Assembly: GCA_030068075.1 (NCBI GenBank)
Contig: CM057844.1
Coordinates: forward strand, 20,444,001 to 20,508,000
DNA from: Paguma larvata
Lineage: Eukaryota; Chordata; Mammalia; Carnivora; Viverridae
Direction: 5' to 3'
Length of the DNA: 64,000 bases
The notes under the pieces were generated by a model. It was not told the origin of the DNA. It searched no databases and saw only the letters and a program-made list of their open reading frames with translations. The position numbers and the translations under genes were made by a program. Positions 1 through 11,600 of this stretch are shown one piece after another (within the stretch, counting starts at the first letter, position 1; every line of letters begins with the position of its first letter).

Positions 1-303
1 GCTTTCACAATATATTTACACCATGACATAAAAATAAGTGAAGAATTCAGGCAAAGAGAAATCTGTAGAGATGAGCCACAGATTTATTCTGAGCTTTCTA
101 GAGGCCAGAATAAGGAAAAGATCATGATCAATTATATGATTCGTATTCACACCATAAAATACTGAGTCGATTGGATAAAAACAACTGCTCCTAGTACTGA
201 GACCAAAAGGAATTTTCTCATGGGTCTTAAAGAGAGGATACTATGCAGAGTAAAGAATGATCATCTTGACAACCTAATAAAACAGCAGCCATACAGATGT
301 TTC

Positions 304-456
304 TTTTTTAAAAAAGGTCTTAATATTATTTATTTGGGGACGGCGGGGGGCAGGACCAGAGAGAGGGCCCAGTTTGGGGCTTGAACTCACAAACTGCGAG
401 ATCATGACCTAAGCCAAAGTCAGAGGCTTAACTGACAGAGCCAGCTAGGCTCCCCT
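304..456 (-). repeat. diverged felid SINEC
   Basis: Old, eroded copy in reverse orientation. The head is recognisable as cttgaactcacaaactgcga followed by gatcatgacct. The poly(T) side is at the left and no clear target duplication was found. Confidence 0.75.
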
Positions 457-1274
457 AAAGGTGTTTCATTCCCTGCTAATGAGCCACATGGAAGTAGCTG
501 GTAAAGCTATTTGTGGTGGGGTGGGGAGTGTGGTGATGGCTGCAGCTGGGATTTGAACATGAGAATAGTCCAGTACACTGCCTGCCCTCAGGAGCACCCC
601 AATGGGGAAGTACAGTATAGAGACTAAAATTACGGTTCCCAGCTGATGTGCCATGCCTCCCTGGTGTCCTGTGAATTTCGACAGATAGGCCCCTACATTC
701 ATCGGTGTGTTACATTGATCTTTGCTACAGCTGAGGGTCCACACTGCTAAGCAGTCCGTCAGATGGTGATATGGGACATGAATATAGCGGCCACCAGGGG
801 TGCCAGGCAGGAAGCAAGAGGTGCCACTTAGGCTGGCATTACAAAGAATTTAATGTGGATGGACTGAACGGTCTCCATAAATATTCTCTCAAATTAGATT
901 TTGGTAAGTGCCGCGTAGAACAAACAGGCTGTGTCTGGCCAGATGCTTTAATGGTTGGCTAATGGAATTAACAACCTCTTATAAAGGTTGGAAAACCTCA
1001 TGAGGTAAGATGCTTGAATAGAGGGCTAGCTTATCTAAAGATTTTCTTCACAAAACAGTTTGAAGCTTGATCCAATACATGTTGGAAGGGGCAGGCAAGG
1101 TTTCCAAATTTCCTCATTTAGAGCATAGCCACAGTAAGTTTGGGAGAATTATTTTTTTTTAAAAAATGAGTGATGCCAAAGCCTGACCTAAGTAAGAGGG
1201 GAAAAACGTTCTAAGGTGTCCATATAAGTTCCTGGTAAATCCTTCAAAGTAAATGGTGTCCAAATAGATGGTAA
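457..1274. other. unassigned intronic DNA
   Basis: No gene or repeat recognised. A 92-codon open frame on the minus strand (466-744) has a hydrophobic stretch but no family likeness or splice context, so I do not call it. Confidence 0.4.
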
Positions 1275-1400
1275 CCACAGTGGTTCGGAGGGTTTGGAAT
1301 CTCAGTCCCAGCTTAACCTCTCTTTAAGCCACAGTTTCTTCATCTGCAAAAGAAGGGTATTAGTGTCCACTTTAGGGCTAACCAGTTGGTAAGATGAAAA
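1275..1400 (+). repeat. MIR-like SINE fragment
   Basis: Contains the MIR core pattern: cccagcttaacctctcttta, then ccacagtttcttcatctgca, then aagatgaaaatagaataaat. Ancient and diverged. Confidence 0.6.
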
Positions 1401-2929
1401 TAGAATAAATTCCCTGCTGGCCTCCTCTAAGCCATTTTATGTATGTGCCTTTCCAGCCGTAGTTGTGTTTTGCTACTAGAGGGTCCTAGGAAGTTTGCTG
1501 GGAGTGCAGATGAAACCTTGTAAATTACCGTATTGATTGGAGGGCCAGGCCAGTTCTCCCCCCTTTCAGGGATCTGAGGTGGGATTCTTAAAGTGAGAAG
1601 ATGCTGGAGTTCGAAAGCCCTTGGACTCTTCCTCTCACCCCGGTCACCTCTCCAGTCCCACCGTGGGAGCAGGCATCTGGTGATGCTGAGCCGGGGTTAA
1701 AGGCAAAGTGCAGGCTGGTCCCAAGGGTGATCCCTTCTGGGCAACTTCATTCCACACTGCCGTTTACAGTTGGGTCCTCAGACAAATCTGCAAACTTTGC
1801 CATTTGACTTCATGCTCACAGGTAAGCCATCATCATGACTTGAGGGGGACCCCCACCCAGCTTGTTCTGGTTCTGGCGTTTAAGTTCTCAGATTAGCTTC
1901 ATGCTATGTAGGATAAGTCAAAGTTAGAAGAGTGTGGTGTGAAGTGTCCAAGAAGATAGGAAGAAGGTAAATGTTAGTGAAACCAGTGCCCCCCCCCCCC
2001 CCCCCCCCCCGCCTGGGAAATCAAGTCAGCACTTCCAGGAGCTGACGCTATTACTCTGCCAGTTTGCTTTTGTCCCCGAAAGTTGGAGAGAGAAGGTCCT
2101 AAGAAGTGGACAGTGGGGTGGAGGTGATGGCACTCTAGGGGCCCTTTATCTCACTGTCAGCCACCTCTCGGTGCTCAGGTATGGTTCTGTCTCCTCGCTC
2201 GGTCTTAGCAGAGCCATGCCCCACCCCTCAGGGTGGAGCTGGGAAGAGAGAGCTGCCTGCAGCAAGCAGAGCCTCTCGAACCCGGACCCCGGTGGCCGAG
2301 CTCGCCCTTCGCTCAGGGCCAGCCCAGTTCTGCACTTCCACACCGTCTGTGTCACTATCCTCTCTATGTCACCATCTGTGTCACTATCTTCTCTTTTCCT
2401 TTGACATCATAGGCTTGCTTTTCCAGGAGAAATACTTTGTTTCCTAGGTCCAAGCTTTATATTCATTTTACTACTTCCGTATTCAGTTAAAATCTGTGGT
2501 TTAATTGTACATTTAAACCAAACGGAAACTTAGTAAGAAGCCACTGCCCTAGTTGGGCAGGAGAATTGAGGGCAGTGCCTCTCTGAATGTGCTCTGGTTT
2601 CCTGGCCGAGAGGAGGTACATACAGAGGCCCCGAGAATGTTTGCAGATGCAGTTCCTCATATGTTTCATTTTTGAGTTATTGTAGAGAACAAGAAAAATA
2701 TCAGAAGCCAGAGACCTTTTCCCTGAAAAAAAAAAAAAAAAAGAATTCTGTAAACTAGTCCATGTAGATTCTAGACCAGATTCTAGAATATTCTGACAGA
2801 GGGATGGCATATATGCCTCAAACTGTGAGAAGTACTAAAAGTTTCAACACAGGTTCCAAAGAACAGGAGACTTTAGGCCAAGGGTCTCCATTCCATCAGG
2901 TTCATCTCCCTCTTTTCATAATAATTATT
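1401..2929. other. unassigned DNA with simple tracts
   Basis: Presumed UBOX5 intron 1. Holds a poly(C) run at 1989-2011 and poly(A) at 2725-2742. No coding signal supported. Confidence 0.4.
1989..2011. repeat. poly(C) tract
   Basis: About 22 uninterrupted C residues. Likely length-variable and error-prone in sequencing. Confidence 0.9.
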
Positions 2930-3154
2930 ATTTTTTTTAAATTTTTTTTTAACGTTTATTTATTTTTGAGAGACATAGAGACAGAGAGTGAGCAGGGGAA
3001 GGGCAGAGAGAGAGGGAGACACAGAATCCGAAGCAGGCTCCAGGCTCTGAGCCGTCAGCACAGAGCCCGACGCGGGGCTCGAACTCACAGACCGCGAGAT
3101 CATGACCTGAGCTGAAGTCGGCCGCCCAACCAACTGAGCCACCCAGGCGCCCCC
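2930..3154 (-). repeat. felid SINEC, full length
   Basis: Complete copy flanked by a 12-base target duplication ataataattatt at 2918-2929 and 3155-3166. Confidence 0.95.
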
Positions 3155-3215
3155 ATAATAATTATTTTTGTAATGTTCTTTCTACTGTACTGAATTTACA
3201 GCCAAAAATAATATA

Positions 3216-3425
3216 GGGGCGACTGGGTGGCTCCCTCAGTTAAGTATCCGACTTCAGCTCAGGTTGTGATCTCACAGTTTGTGAGTTCAAGCCCCGCGTC
3301 GGGCTCTGTACTGAAAGCTCAGAGCCTGGAGCCTGCTTCGGATTCTGTGTCTCCCTCTCTCTCTCTCCCCCTTCCCGCTCGTTCTCTCTCTCAGAATAAA
3401 TAAACATTTAAAAATTTAAAAATAA
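3216..3425 (+). repeat. felid SINEC, full length
   Basis: Head ggggcgactgggtggctc, CT-rich body and aataaataaacattt tail. Confidence 0.92.
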
Positions 3426-4205
3426 GAATAGTATAAACTACTTACATGCATTACTTTTTAAAAAACAACATGTGTGTATGTGTGTACAGGTACACACACA
3501 TTCATATACATACAAACACCGTAACAGCAATATAAAGGAGAAGTTTTTATACGTGCTAATAAAACTTATTCTCATGTGTAAATATTTTGCTAGGACCATA
3601 TTGGAAGGCATAATGAAGTAATCAGAAGCTATTACTAATATGTAGAATCACCTAGAATGTAGACTGCTACAAATGTAGACTGTCAGATTTATTAGCATCG
3701 CTCTTGGTGATGTGGTTGTCAGAAATGGTCAGTGCCTCTTTGTGAAGATCGGATCTGAACAAAAAAGAGTCCAGTCTTCCTGTGATCTGCATAGAAGTTC
3801 CCTTTTTAGGAAGCTAGCATGTATTAAAAACCATGTTAAAAAATATTTTTCGTCGGTATGTAAAACTCTGAGTTGGGGCGAGGCTGCCGTAATAAACATT
3901 TCGAGGTCCCGTGGCAGACCGTCACTGTGCAGAAGCGGCCTGCTGAAGTGTTGGAGGATGCCCAGCGTGCCTGGCCTCTGCAAGTGGCACCTGTGGATCA
4001 TGGTAACAGACCCCAGAGGGTGGCCCTTTCCCTGTTGGGCTAACAGCTTTCCATGGCCTTCTCTGCCGGATGGAAAAGCATAGAATGGCTGGCTGGCCTC
4101 ACCCAAGAGGTTCAGAGCCATTGGCAAGGCCTGCTGGCAGGAGGGGTATTTCCAGTGGCTTCCCTGCTTCTCTACAAAGACTACCAAAGGCTGTTGGACA
4201 TTGAT
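3426..4205. other. unassigned intronic DNA
   Basis: Contains an imperfect TG/CA microsatellite around 3471-3520. No gene recognised. Confidence 0.4.
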
Positions 4206-4724
4206 CTTTGTTTTTCTTTCAGTTTTATTGAGTTATTAATTGACATATCACATTGAATACATTTAAGATGTACCCCATAATGATTCAGTATTTGTACATA
4301 TTACAAAATGCTTCCTGTAGTAGGTTTAGTTAACATCCATCATCACCTTACATAGTTACAGCTTTTTTTCTTGGGATGAGAACTTCTAAGGTCTCCTCTC
4401 AGCAGCTCTCAGATGTGCACTACAGTATTGTTGACGATAGTCACCATGCGGTACATTACCTCGTCAGAACTTACAACTACAGAGGCGCCTGGGTGGCTCA
4501 GTCGGTTAAGCGTCGGACTTTGGCTCAGGTCATGATCTCGCAGTCCACGTCAGGCTGACAACTCAGAGCCTGGAGCCTGCTTTGGATTCTGTGTTTCCCT
4601 CTCTCTCTACCCTTCCCCTGCCCATGCTTTGTTTCTGTCTCTCTCAAAAATAAGCATTAAAAAAAATTTTTTTTAACTACACGTTGGTACATTTTGACCA
4701 CCTTCACCCATTTCCCCCAGCCTG
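4206..4724 (-). mobile_element. L1 3'-region fragment, split by a SINE
   Basis: Starts with ttttattgagttattaattg and continues with typical antisense L1 3'-end sequence (catccatcatcacc, then tcacccatttcccccag). Interrupted by the SINE at 4483-4673. Non-coding relic. Confidence 0.6.
4483..4673 (+). repeat. felid SINEC inserted in L1
   Basis: Interrupts the L1 fragment. Short duplicated flank around aactaca. The tail is irregular (taagcattaaaaaaaa). Confidence 0.92.
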
Positions 4725-4848
4725 GACATTGGTCATTAAAATGCTCTTTGGATTAGATGTCCTTTTAAGGTGCTTTCCAAGTCTAAGGTTTTCTGTTTCT
4801 CAATGATGATGTTTTGGACTCTTCCGGTTATTTTCATTTTAATAAGAA

Positions 4849-5092
4849 AGTGCCTGGGTGGCTCAGTCGGTTAAGCATCCAACTCTTGGTTTCGGCTCAG
4901 GTCATGATCTCATGGTTTGTGAGTTTGAGCCCCATGTCAGGCTCCACGCTAACAGTGTAGAGCCTGCTTGGGGTTCTCTCTCTCCCCCCCCCCCCCCCTC
5001 CCGCTCACATGTGTGCTCATTTTCGGTCTCTCTCTCAAATAAATAGATAAATAAACAAACAACTAAGTAAATAAACTTTAAAAGAAAAAAAA
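4849..5092 (+). repeat. felid SINEC with poly(C) in body
   Basis: Full-length copy. The CT-rich part contains a run of about 14 C (4986-4999). Long AT-rich tail. Confidence 0.9.
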
Positions 5093-5335
5093 TTCACAGG
5101 CGTTAAATGACAAAGATGCCTAGCATCACTATGATTTCTACGACCTTTCCCGTTCTAAACCCTCTGGCTGAGTAGTTCTGTTCTTTCTCTGAGCTCTGCC
5201 ACTTTTGAGCCTCCTTTTCCCGTGGGGAGCCCCTTGCAGGGCTGACAGGCCGTTGCCTCCACTGGGTCCAGCTAGCAGCCAGAGGACCCACAGTCTTGGC
5301 TGACCTGCCCAGGCCGCAGGAGAAGTCTCCTCGGT

Positions 5336-5450
5336 GGGGGTGCCAGGCTGTCTCAGTTGGAAGAGTGTGTGCCTCTTGATCTTGGAGTGGTGAATTCGAG
5401 CCCCATGGTGGGTGTACAGATTTCTTAAATAAATAAAACAGAAAGAAAAA
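5336..5450 (+). repeat. older short CAN SINE
   Basis: tRNA-derived head (ctgtctcagttggaagagtg, then gaattcgagcccca) followed directly by a short AT tail (ttcttaaataaataaa), without the long CT body of the younger SINEs. Confidence 0.75.
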
Positions 5451-5693
5451 AAAAAGAAAACTCCCCTGCAATTTTTTGGTGACTCGTTTCCCCAGCATCT
5501 CACATACGATCAGTGAGACTGTATATAGACCATGGCCGTGTGCGTGAGAGTGTTTTCTTACCCTGTTTGATTCTCTTTCCTTAGGAATCAGCTCCTAAAA
5601 GTTAGAATTGAATTCGAACTTGTCTAATACCAAGCTTTATTTTTTATTCAAGGCTATTTCTGATGCTTGGAAGCTACCCTTTCAGCCACAAAG

Positions 5694-8600
5694 ATGGTCA
5701 TAAATCTTTGCCTCCCACAGTTCAGACCAAGAATTTACTGCAACAAGGTAAACAAAACAAGTATATGCACATAAATATACAATGGCTATTTTTCATGTTT
5801 TCCCCCGTGTGTTGCCTTGTGTATGTGGACTTAATTTAGGTATAACGTGCTTTCACCTCCACTGTTTTAAATCGCACCAGGTGATACTCAGGTAAGCACG
5901 GGCCAGGCCGCACCCTAGAATCGTGTAGCACTGCGAGACTCGTTCTCTGGGGGGTCGTGTTCATGGTGCTCTTCCCTCTGACGATAAAGTTTCATCCCAC
6001 TCAAGTCACAGCGAAGGTAGGAATACTCTCTCCCCCACCGTTCCTCTCGCTTACTTCTCATGCTGCACATAATGACTTGTATTTGTTATTTGGATTCTTT
6101 CTTCTTTATTTGAACTAAGTTGCTTCGCCTTTTGTGCAAAGGAGGTTATCTTTCCGCAGCCCAGAGGAAGGAGTAAGGAAACTGCAAAAGGAGAATTGAA
6201 CTGTCCCCTGATTTTGAGCTTCTGCACACAGCGTGCTGTTTCAGGTTCCCAGATTGCTAGACTGATTTCTTCGAACAGAGACACAGGCTTCCCCTGCTAT
6301 CTGAAAAGAACATTCCTATGAAACCTTTCATAAACTGAAATGGCATAAAACGAAGAATATCTACCACCTTCCGGAAGTTCACCTTAGGTCACTTTGCTTT
6401 TACAAGAGACCTACGTTACAAGACTTTTTTTCGTAAAAGTAAAAATTCTCTTGGATTTCTTTTGGTTAGTAAAAACAGGTGCTAATGTAGGTCTTTTGTA
6501 AAAAGCAAAGTGGTATGATGTGAACTTTGAGAAAGAGGGAGGCATACCTGTATCTTAAAATCTCCACTGGTTATAACAAATATTAGAAATATTAAGAGGG
6601 GGAAAAGTTGCTCACAATCCCACCTCCTAGCATATTCACGGCTCTAGATTTCCTATAGTGTTTTGTGGTAATTGTTTCTGAATGCACTTTTTTTTAAAGG
6701 TTTATTTATTTTGAGAGAGAGAAAGCATGAGCAGGGGACCGGCAGACAGAGAAAGAGAGAGAGAATCCCAAGCACGCTCCATGCTCAGCGCAGAGCCCGA
6801 CACGGGGCTCGATCTCATGACCGTGACATCATGAAGTGAGCTGATATCAGGAGTCAGATGGTGAACCGACTGAGCCACCCAGGCGCCCCCACACTTTTAT
6901 TTTTAACCAAGTTCCATCAATTATAGATTCACAAGAAGATGGTTGGTTGTGCCTTGCTAGGGAAACTTATAATTGATAGAGTCCAAAAACAAAATTAAGA
7001 ACTGTAATAAACATCTTTGTTTTCCCCTAAGTCTCTATGGTTTCATCCTCTGAAATAAAAAACACTAGTACATCTGTCCTTTTTTCTCACAGACATTATT
7101 TTGAAGGGATTTTTGTTTGGGTTGAGCAGACTTTTGATGCTTGTATTTTTCAGGGATGGGCTGTGCTTGGGGACGTGGTTGCCCTCAGCCCTTGACCTGA
7201 TGATCTTGAGTGCCTCCCCCCCTAAAGAAGCCCTGGTGAATTCAGTATAATAAAGGAAAGTTTAAATGAGGAACTTAAGACTTTCTTTAAATGATTTTCT
7301 AAGAAGGGGACAAATTCTTGAAATGAGTTGTCTTCCTTTGGATCTCTTCAAATGAATGCGTGTCCTGTTTGTCATTAACTCCAGATATCAGCTGATGGTT
7401 ACGAAGTAGAAAATCTCATCTCTGAAGACCTGACAAAGAGAAGTCATGGGTTTAGGACAGAGTACTTCATTAAGCCTCCAGTCTACGTGACGGTTTCCTT
7501 TCCCTTCAGTGTGGAAATCTGTAGGATTAACATAGACCTCACGGCTGGGGGAGGCCAGAGCGTCACCGGCCTGGAAATGTACACGTCCGCCTTATCCAGC
7601 AGGGCATCGTGGAACGCCCCCGAGTGCCGGACCCTGGGCCCCGCCGAGCCATCCGTCCCGGACAAGGAGGCGTTCACCTTGGTAGGCAAAGTCTTACTGA
7701 AAAACCAGAGCCAAGTGGTGTTTAGCCACAGGGGCTTCAAGGCCAGGCCGCCTTTTGGCCCGATGGAAGCCACGCTCCCCTCTCCTGCCGTTGTGGCACA
7801 GGAGCTCTGGAATAAAGGGGCTCTTTCCCTCAGCCACGTGGCCCATCTCAAGATCTGTATCACCCACGTGACAGGCGGCGGTATCCCTTGCATTAAACGA
7901 TTGGAAGTGTGGGGTCAGCCAGCTAAAACCTGCTCTCAGGAGGTGATAGACAGTGTCCTGCTGGTTGCCTCTGAGAGCCTCCCACAGGACTTGGCTCTGC
8001 AGGCTCCAGCCTTGCCCATGGAGAGTGACTGTGATCCCGGAGGCCTGTCCGAGGGCCTGCAGGCCCCCTCCAGCCTGCAGGAGCTAGCCGAGGCGATTCA
8101 GGATGTGCCCGAGGAGTTCCTGGATCCCATCACTCTGGAGATCATGCCTTGCCCCATGCTGCTGCCCTCAGGCAAGGTCATCGATCAGAGCACGCTGGAA
8201 AAGTGTAACCGCAGCGAAGCCGCCTGGGGCCGAGTGCCCAGCGACCCTTTCACGGGGGTAGCCTTTACCCCACACTCCCAGCCCCTGCCTCACCCCTCCC
8301 TGAAGGCCCGGATCGACCATTTCCTGCTCCAGCACTCCATTCCGGGCTGCCATCTGCTTGGGAGAGCACAGACTGCATTGGCAGTGACACCTTCTTCCAT
8401 TGCTCTGCCCTCTCGGAAAAGGAAGATGGAGCAGACTGAACACGCCCCAGACAATAGCCTTGGTGTAAATGCTTCCTGTTTTTCTACCGCGAGCCTTCTG
8501 GTCTCACCCACTACCTCAGAGCACACCGCTAAGAAAATGAAAGCTGCCAGTGAGCTTGGGCTGACGCATATGGACTGCTCAGCAGGTAATCCGCGCCCCG

Positions 8601-11600
8601 CGTCCATGTCCGCTGCCCTCCCTGCGCCTCCAGGTGACACGTGGCACTACTGCCCTCGACTTGATGTTTTGCCACCTTAAGTCACCCCAGAACTTGCTGG
8701 CTTAAAGCACCACACATTCATTATCTCATAGCTTCTCTGGTCAGGACTCCGGGATAGTTTGCCTGGGTCACCTGCTGCGGGGTCTTCCCAGCTGCTGCCA
8801 AAATGTCTGCTGGGGCTGCAGCCACTTCATGGCTTGACTGGGGAAGGATTCACTTGTAAGCTCACGCCTGTGGTTGTTACAGGATTCAGTTCCTGGCTCA
8901 GCTGTTGTTCCGAGGACCTCTCTTCCTTGTCGGCTGCTATTGGCTGGTGGCCAACAAACTCTAGGTCTGTCCCCAGTTCCTTGCCACAGGGGCCTCTCAA
9001 GGGCAGCACATAACATGGTGGCTGTGTACACACAAGACAGAAGTCATAGTCTTGTATTACCTAATGGTGGAGGTGGCATCCATCATTTTTGCTATATTCT
9101 GTTAGAAGCAAGTCTGGCCCACACTCAAGGGGAAGGGGGCGCCCAAAGGCATGAGTCTCTGGAGATGGGTCTCATTGGGAGCCATTTCAGACGGTCTCCC
9201 ACACCTTTGATTCCTATTTTATTCAGTCATGTTTTTAAATTTAAAAAATTTTTTAAATTCAGTGTTTTTATCTAAGGTTGGTGGTTGAATTTTGTCTAAT
9301 GCCTTTTCAATATCAATGGAGATACTATGATTTTTCATCCTTAGATCCTTTAATGTGAAAAAATATATTAATAGGCTTCTTATTGAACCATTATTACATT
9401 CCTGGAAGAAACTCCATTTGGTCATGCTTCTTTTAAAAAATAATTTTTTTAATGTTTATTTATTTTTGAGAGAGACTGAGCGTGAGCAGGGGAGGGGCAG
9501 AGAGAGAGGGAGACACAGAATCTGAAGCAGGCTCCAGACTCTGAGCTGTCAGCACAGAGCCCGACATGGGGCTCAAACTCATGAACTGTGAGATCATGAC
9601 CTGAGCCGAAGTCGAAGTCAGATGCCCAATTGATGGAGCCACCCAGGTGTCCCTGGTCATGCTTCTTTTAATGTTCTCCTTGGTTCTGTTTGCTTGTGTT
9701 TTATTTTGGATAAATCATTCAGACTGTCGGGTACATACATGTGCCTGTACATATACCATCTCTGGTCATGTTTTGTTACCAAAGATTTGTGTGCTCCATA
9801 AGAAGAATTAAGACATTTTCCTTTACTAAACTTAAGAACAATGTAAGAGTATTAGAATCATTTCCTCTTTCCATATTTGGTAGAATTTGCCCATGATTGT
9901 TAGTTCTTGGTGCTTTTGGAGATAACTCTTTGACACTTCCATTTTCCTTATGAAAATTAATCTGTTTAGATTTTATCATTCTTTTAATATACTCTCTTAC
10001 TATAAAAACCCTATGCAAATAGTGCACTTAAAGGTTACGTCTGTGTCTTCTCTGGTTTTGAGTATAGATTTTAGTTAACATGACCCCTGGAAACTCCTGG
10101 AAACATCTGAGGTGTGGTGCGATGAGATGAGGAAAGGTCCTTAGGCCCTGATGTTTGTAAGGTCAGATTTATTGGTGACATAGGACCATGCTGACCTGTG
10201 CTCCAAGGCCCCAAGCAAGTCCTACACACTGTAGACAAAATGTTCTACTCCCTACTTTGGGGCAGTTTTGCGAACCCTGATGCCAGCCGGTCTCTGGGTT
10301 CTTTCTTGGGCAGCCGTCTCACTCTCCCATTGCCTTCACCCTCAGCCTTTCTGTGAACCACACAGAGAAGGTCCCTTAGATAGCGGAGTGGGCAGAGTGA
10401 GGTCTTTGTCATTCCACTTGGTAATGACCACTTTGCTTTACTCAGCAGGAGAGAGAGGACACAAATGCCCAGAGAGGGCAGGCCAGCAGCCCTTCAGAGG
10501 GGGGAGTGTGGGGGCCCCAGAAAGGAGGAGATGTCAGGAAAGGCTGCTGGTGAGGGAATGGACAGGGAGCAGACGCACAACACTGGGCCTTTGCTTGCCC
10601 CAGGCACCTCCTTGGCCTGCAAGGAGACCTTCCGGAAGTAGGGTGCAGTTCTGCAGGTGAGCCACGAGGTGGCCCAGGCCTGCCCAGCAATCTGTCCGGG
10701 AGGAGGAGAGCCAGAGCCGAGCCCGGGAACCCCGAAAGTGGTGTGGGATGGGTAGGAACGTCCCCAGGCTTTGACTGCTGGTATTCCGTCATCACAATCC
10801 GCTAGCAGACGTCAGGGAGGAGTTTCTTTACATTCGTGTCCATTCGAAGTTAGGAGTGCTGTTCTCTGGCCCTCCAAAGACTTAGGGCTTGGTCTTCTTT
10901 TTTGCCCAACCTCTCTCTAAATATCGTGGTCCGTGCTTCTCTTGTCAGGTCCCATGTCCCACGAGCAGAAGCTGTCACAGAGCTTGGAAGTTGCCTTGAC
11001 TTCGACCCTTGGCTCCATGCCCTCCTTCACGGCTCGTCTGACTCGGGGACAGCTCCAGCAGCTCGGCACAAGGGAGAGCAGCGCCTCCTGGAGGCCAGCC
11101 GCCGCCTCGGGTAACTAGGGCCCCATCCGTCTCTTCAGCGCCCAGAAACAGGAGGCTGGGCCCTGCCCCCGGGTTCCCCTGACCACCATGCCCAGACTCC
11201 TTAGCGCCAGCACCCAGGCCTCAGGGAGGCCTCTGTCTCTTTCCTTTTCCAGGGGGAGTTTAACTCTTCACAGGGAGGGCTTTCTTTAAACTCTTGGTAA
11301 TTCTGTGGACTTAGGGCTTGGCAACTCTGCAGTGTTTTTGGTAAGATCTAATATTAATGGTTCTGTCCTGAGGACTTCTGTTTCTCCTCCTTTAGTTAGT
11401 TTTCGTATCCAGCCTGTCTCCCATCTGACAGCTGGGCAGTTTATTTTATGGAAATGTGGAGGGAGGTTTGGGGTTGTCCCCTTCGTCTCCTCCTGTTAAC
11501 AGTTTCACCGGTGTCTAGAAAAGAGCTGTGGCAGCCTTTGACTGAGGCAGTTTTTGCCCACAGTGAACCTGGGACCACATTAGAGGATAGAAGCAGTTAG

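Noticed and set aside
466..744. 92-codon minus-strand frame with hydrophobic stretch
   Set aside because: No recognised family, no splice or promoter context; probably chance.
7483..7893. 136-codon minus-strand frame over the large UBOX5 exon
   Set aside because: Shadow of the UBOX5 coding frame.
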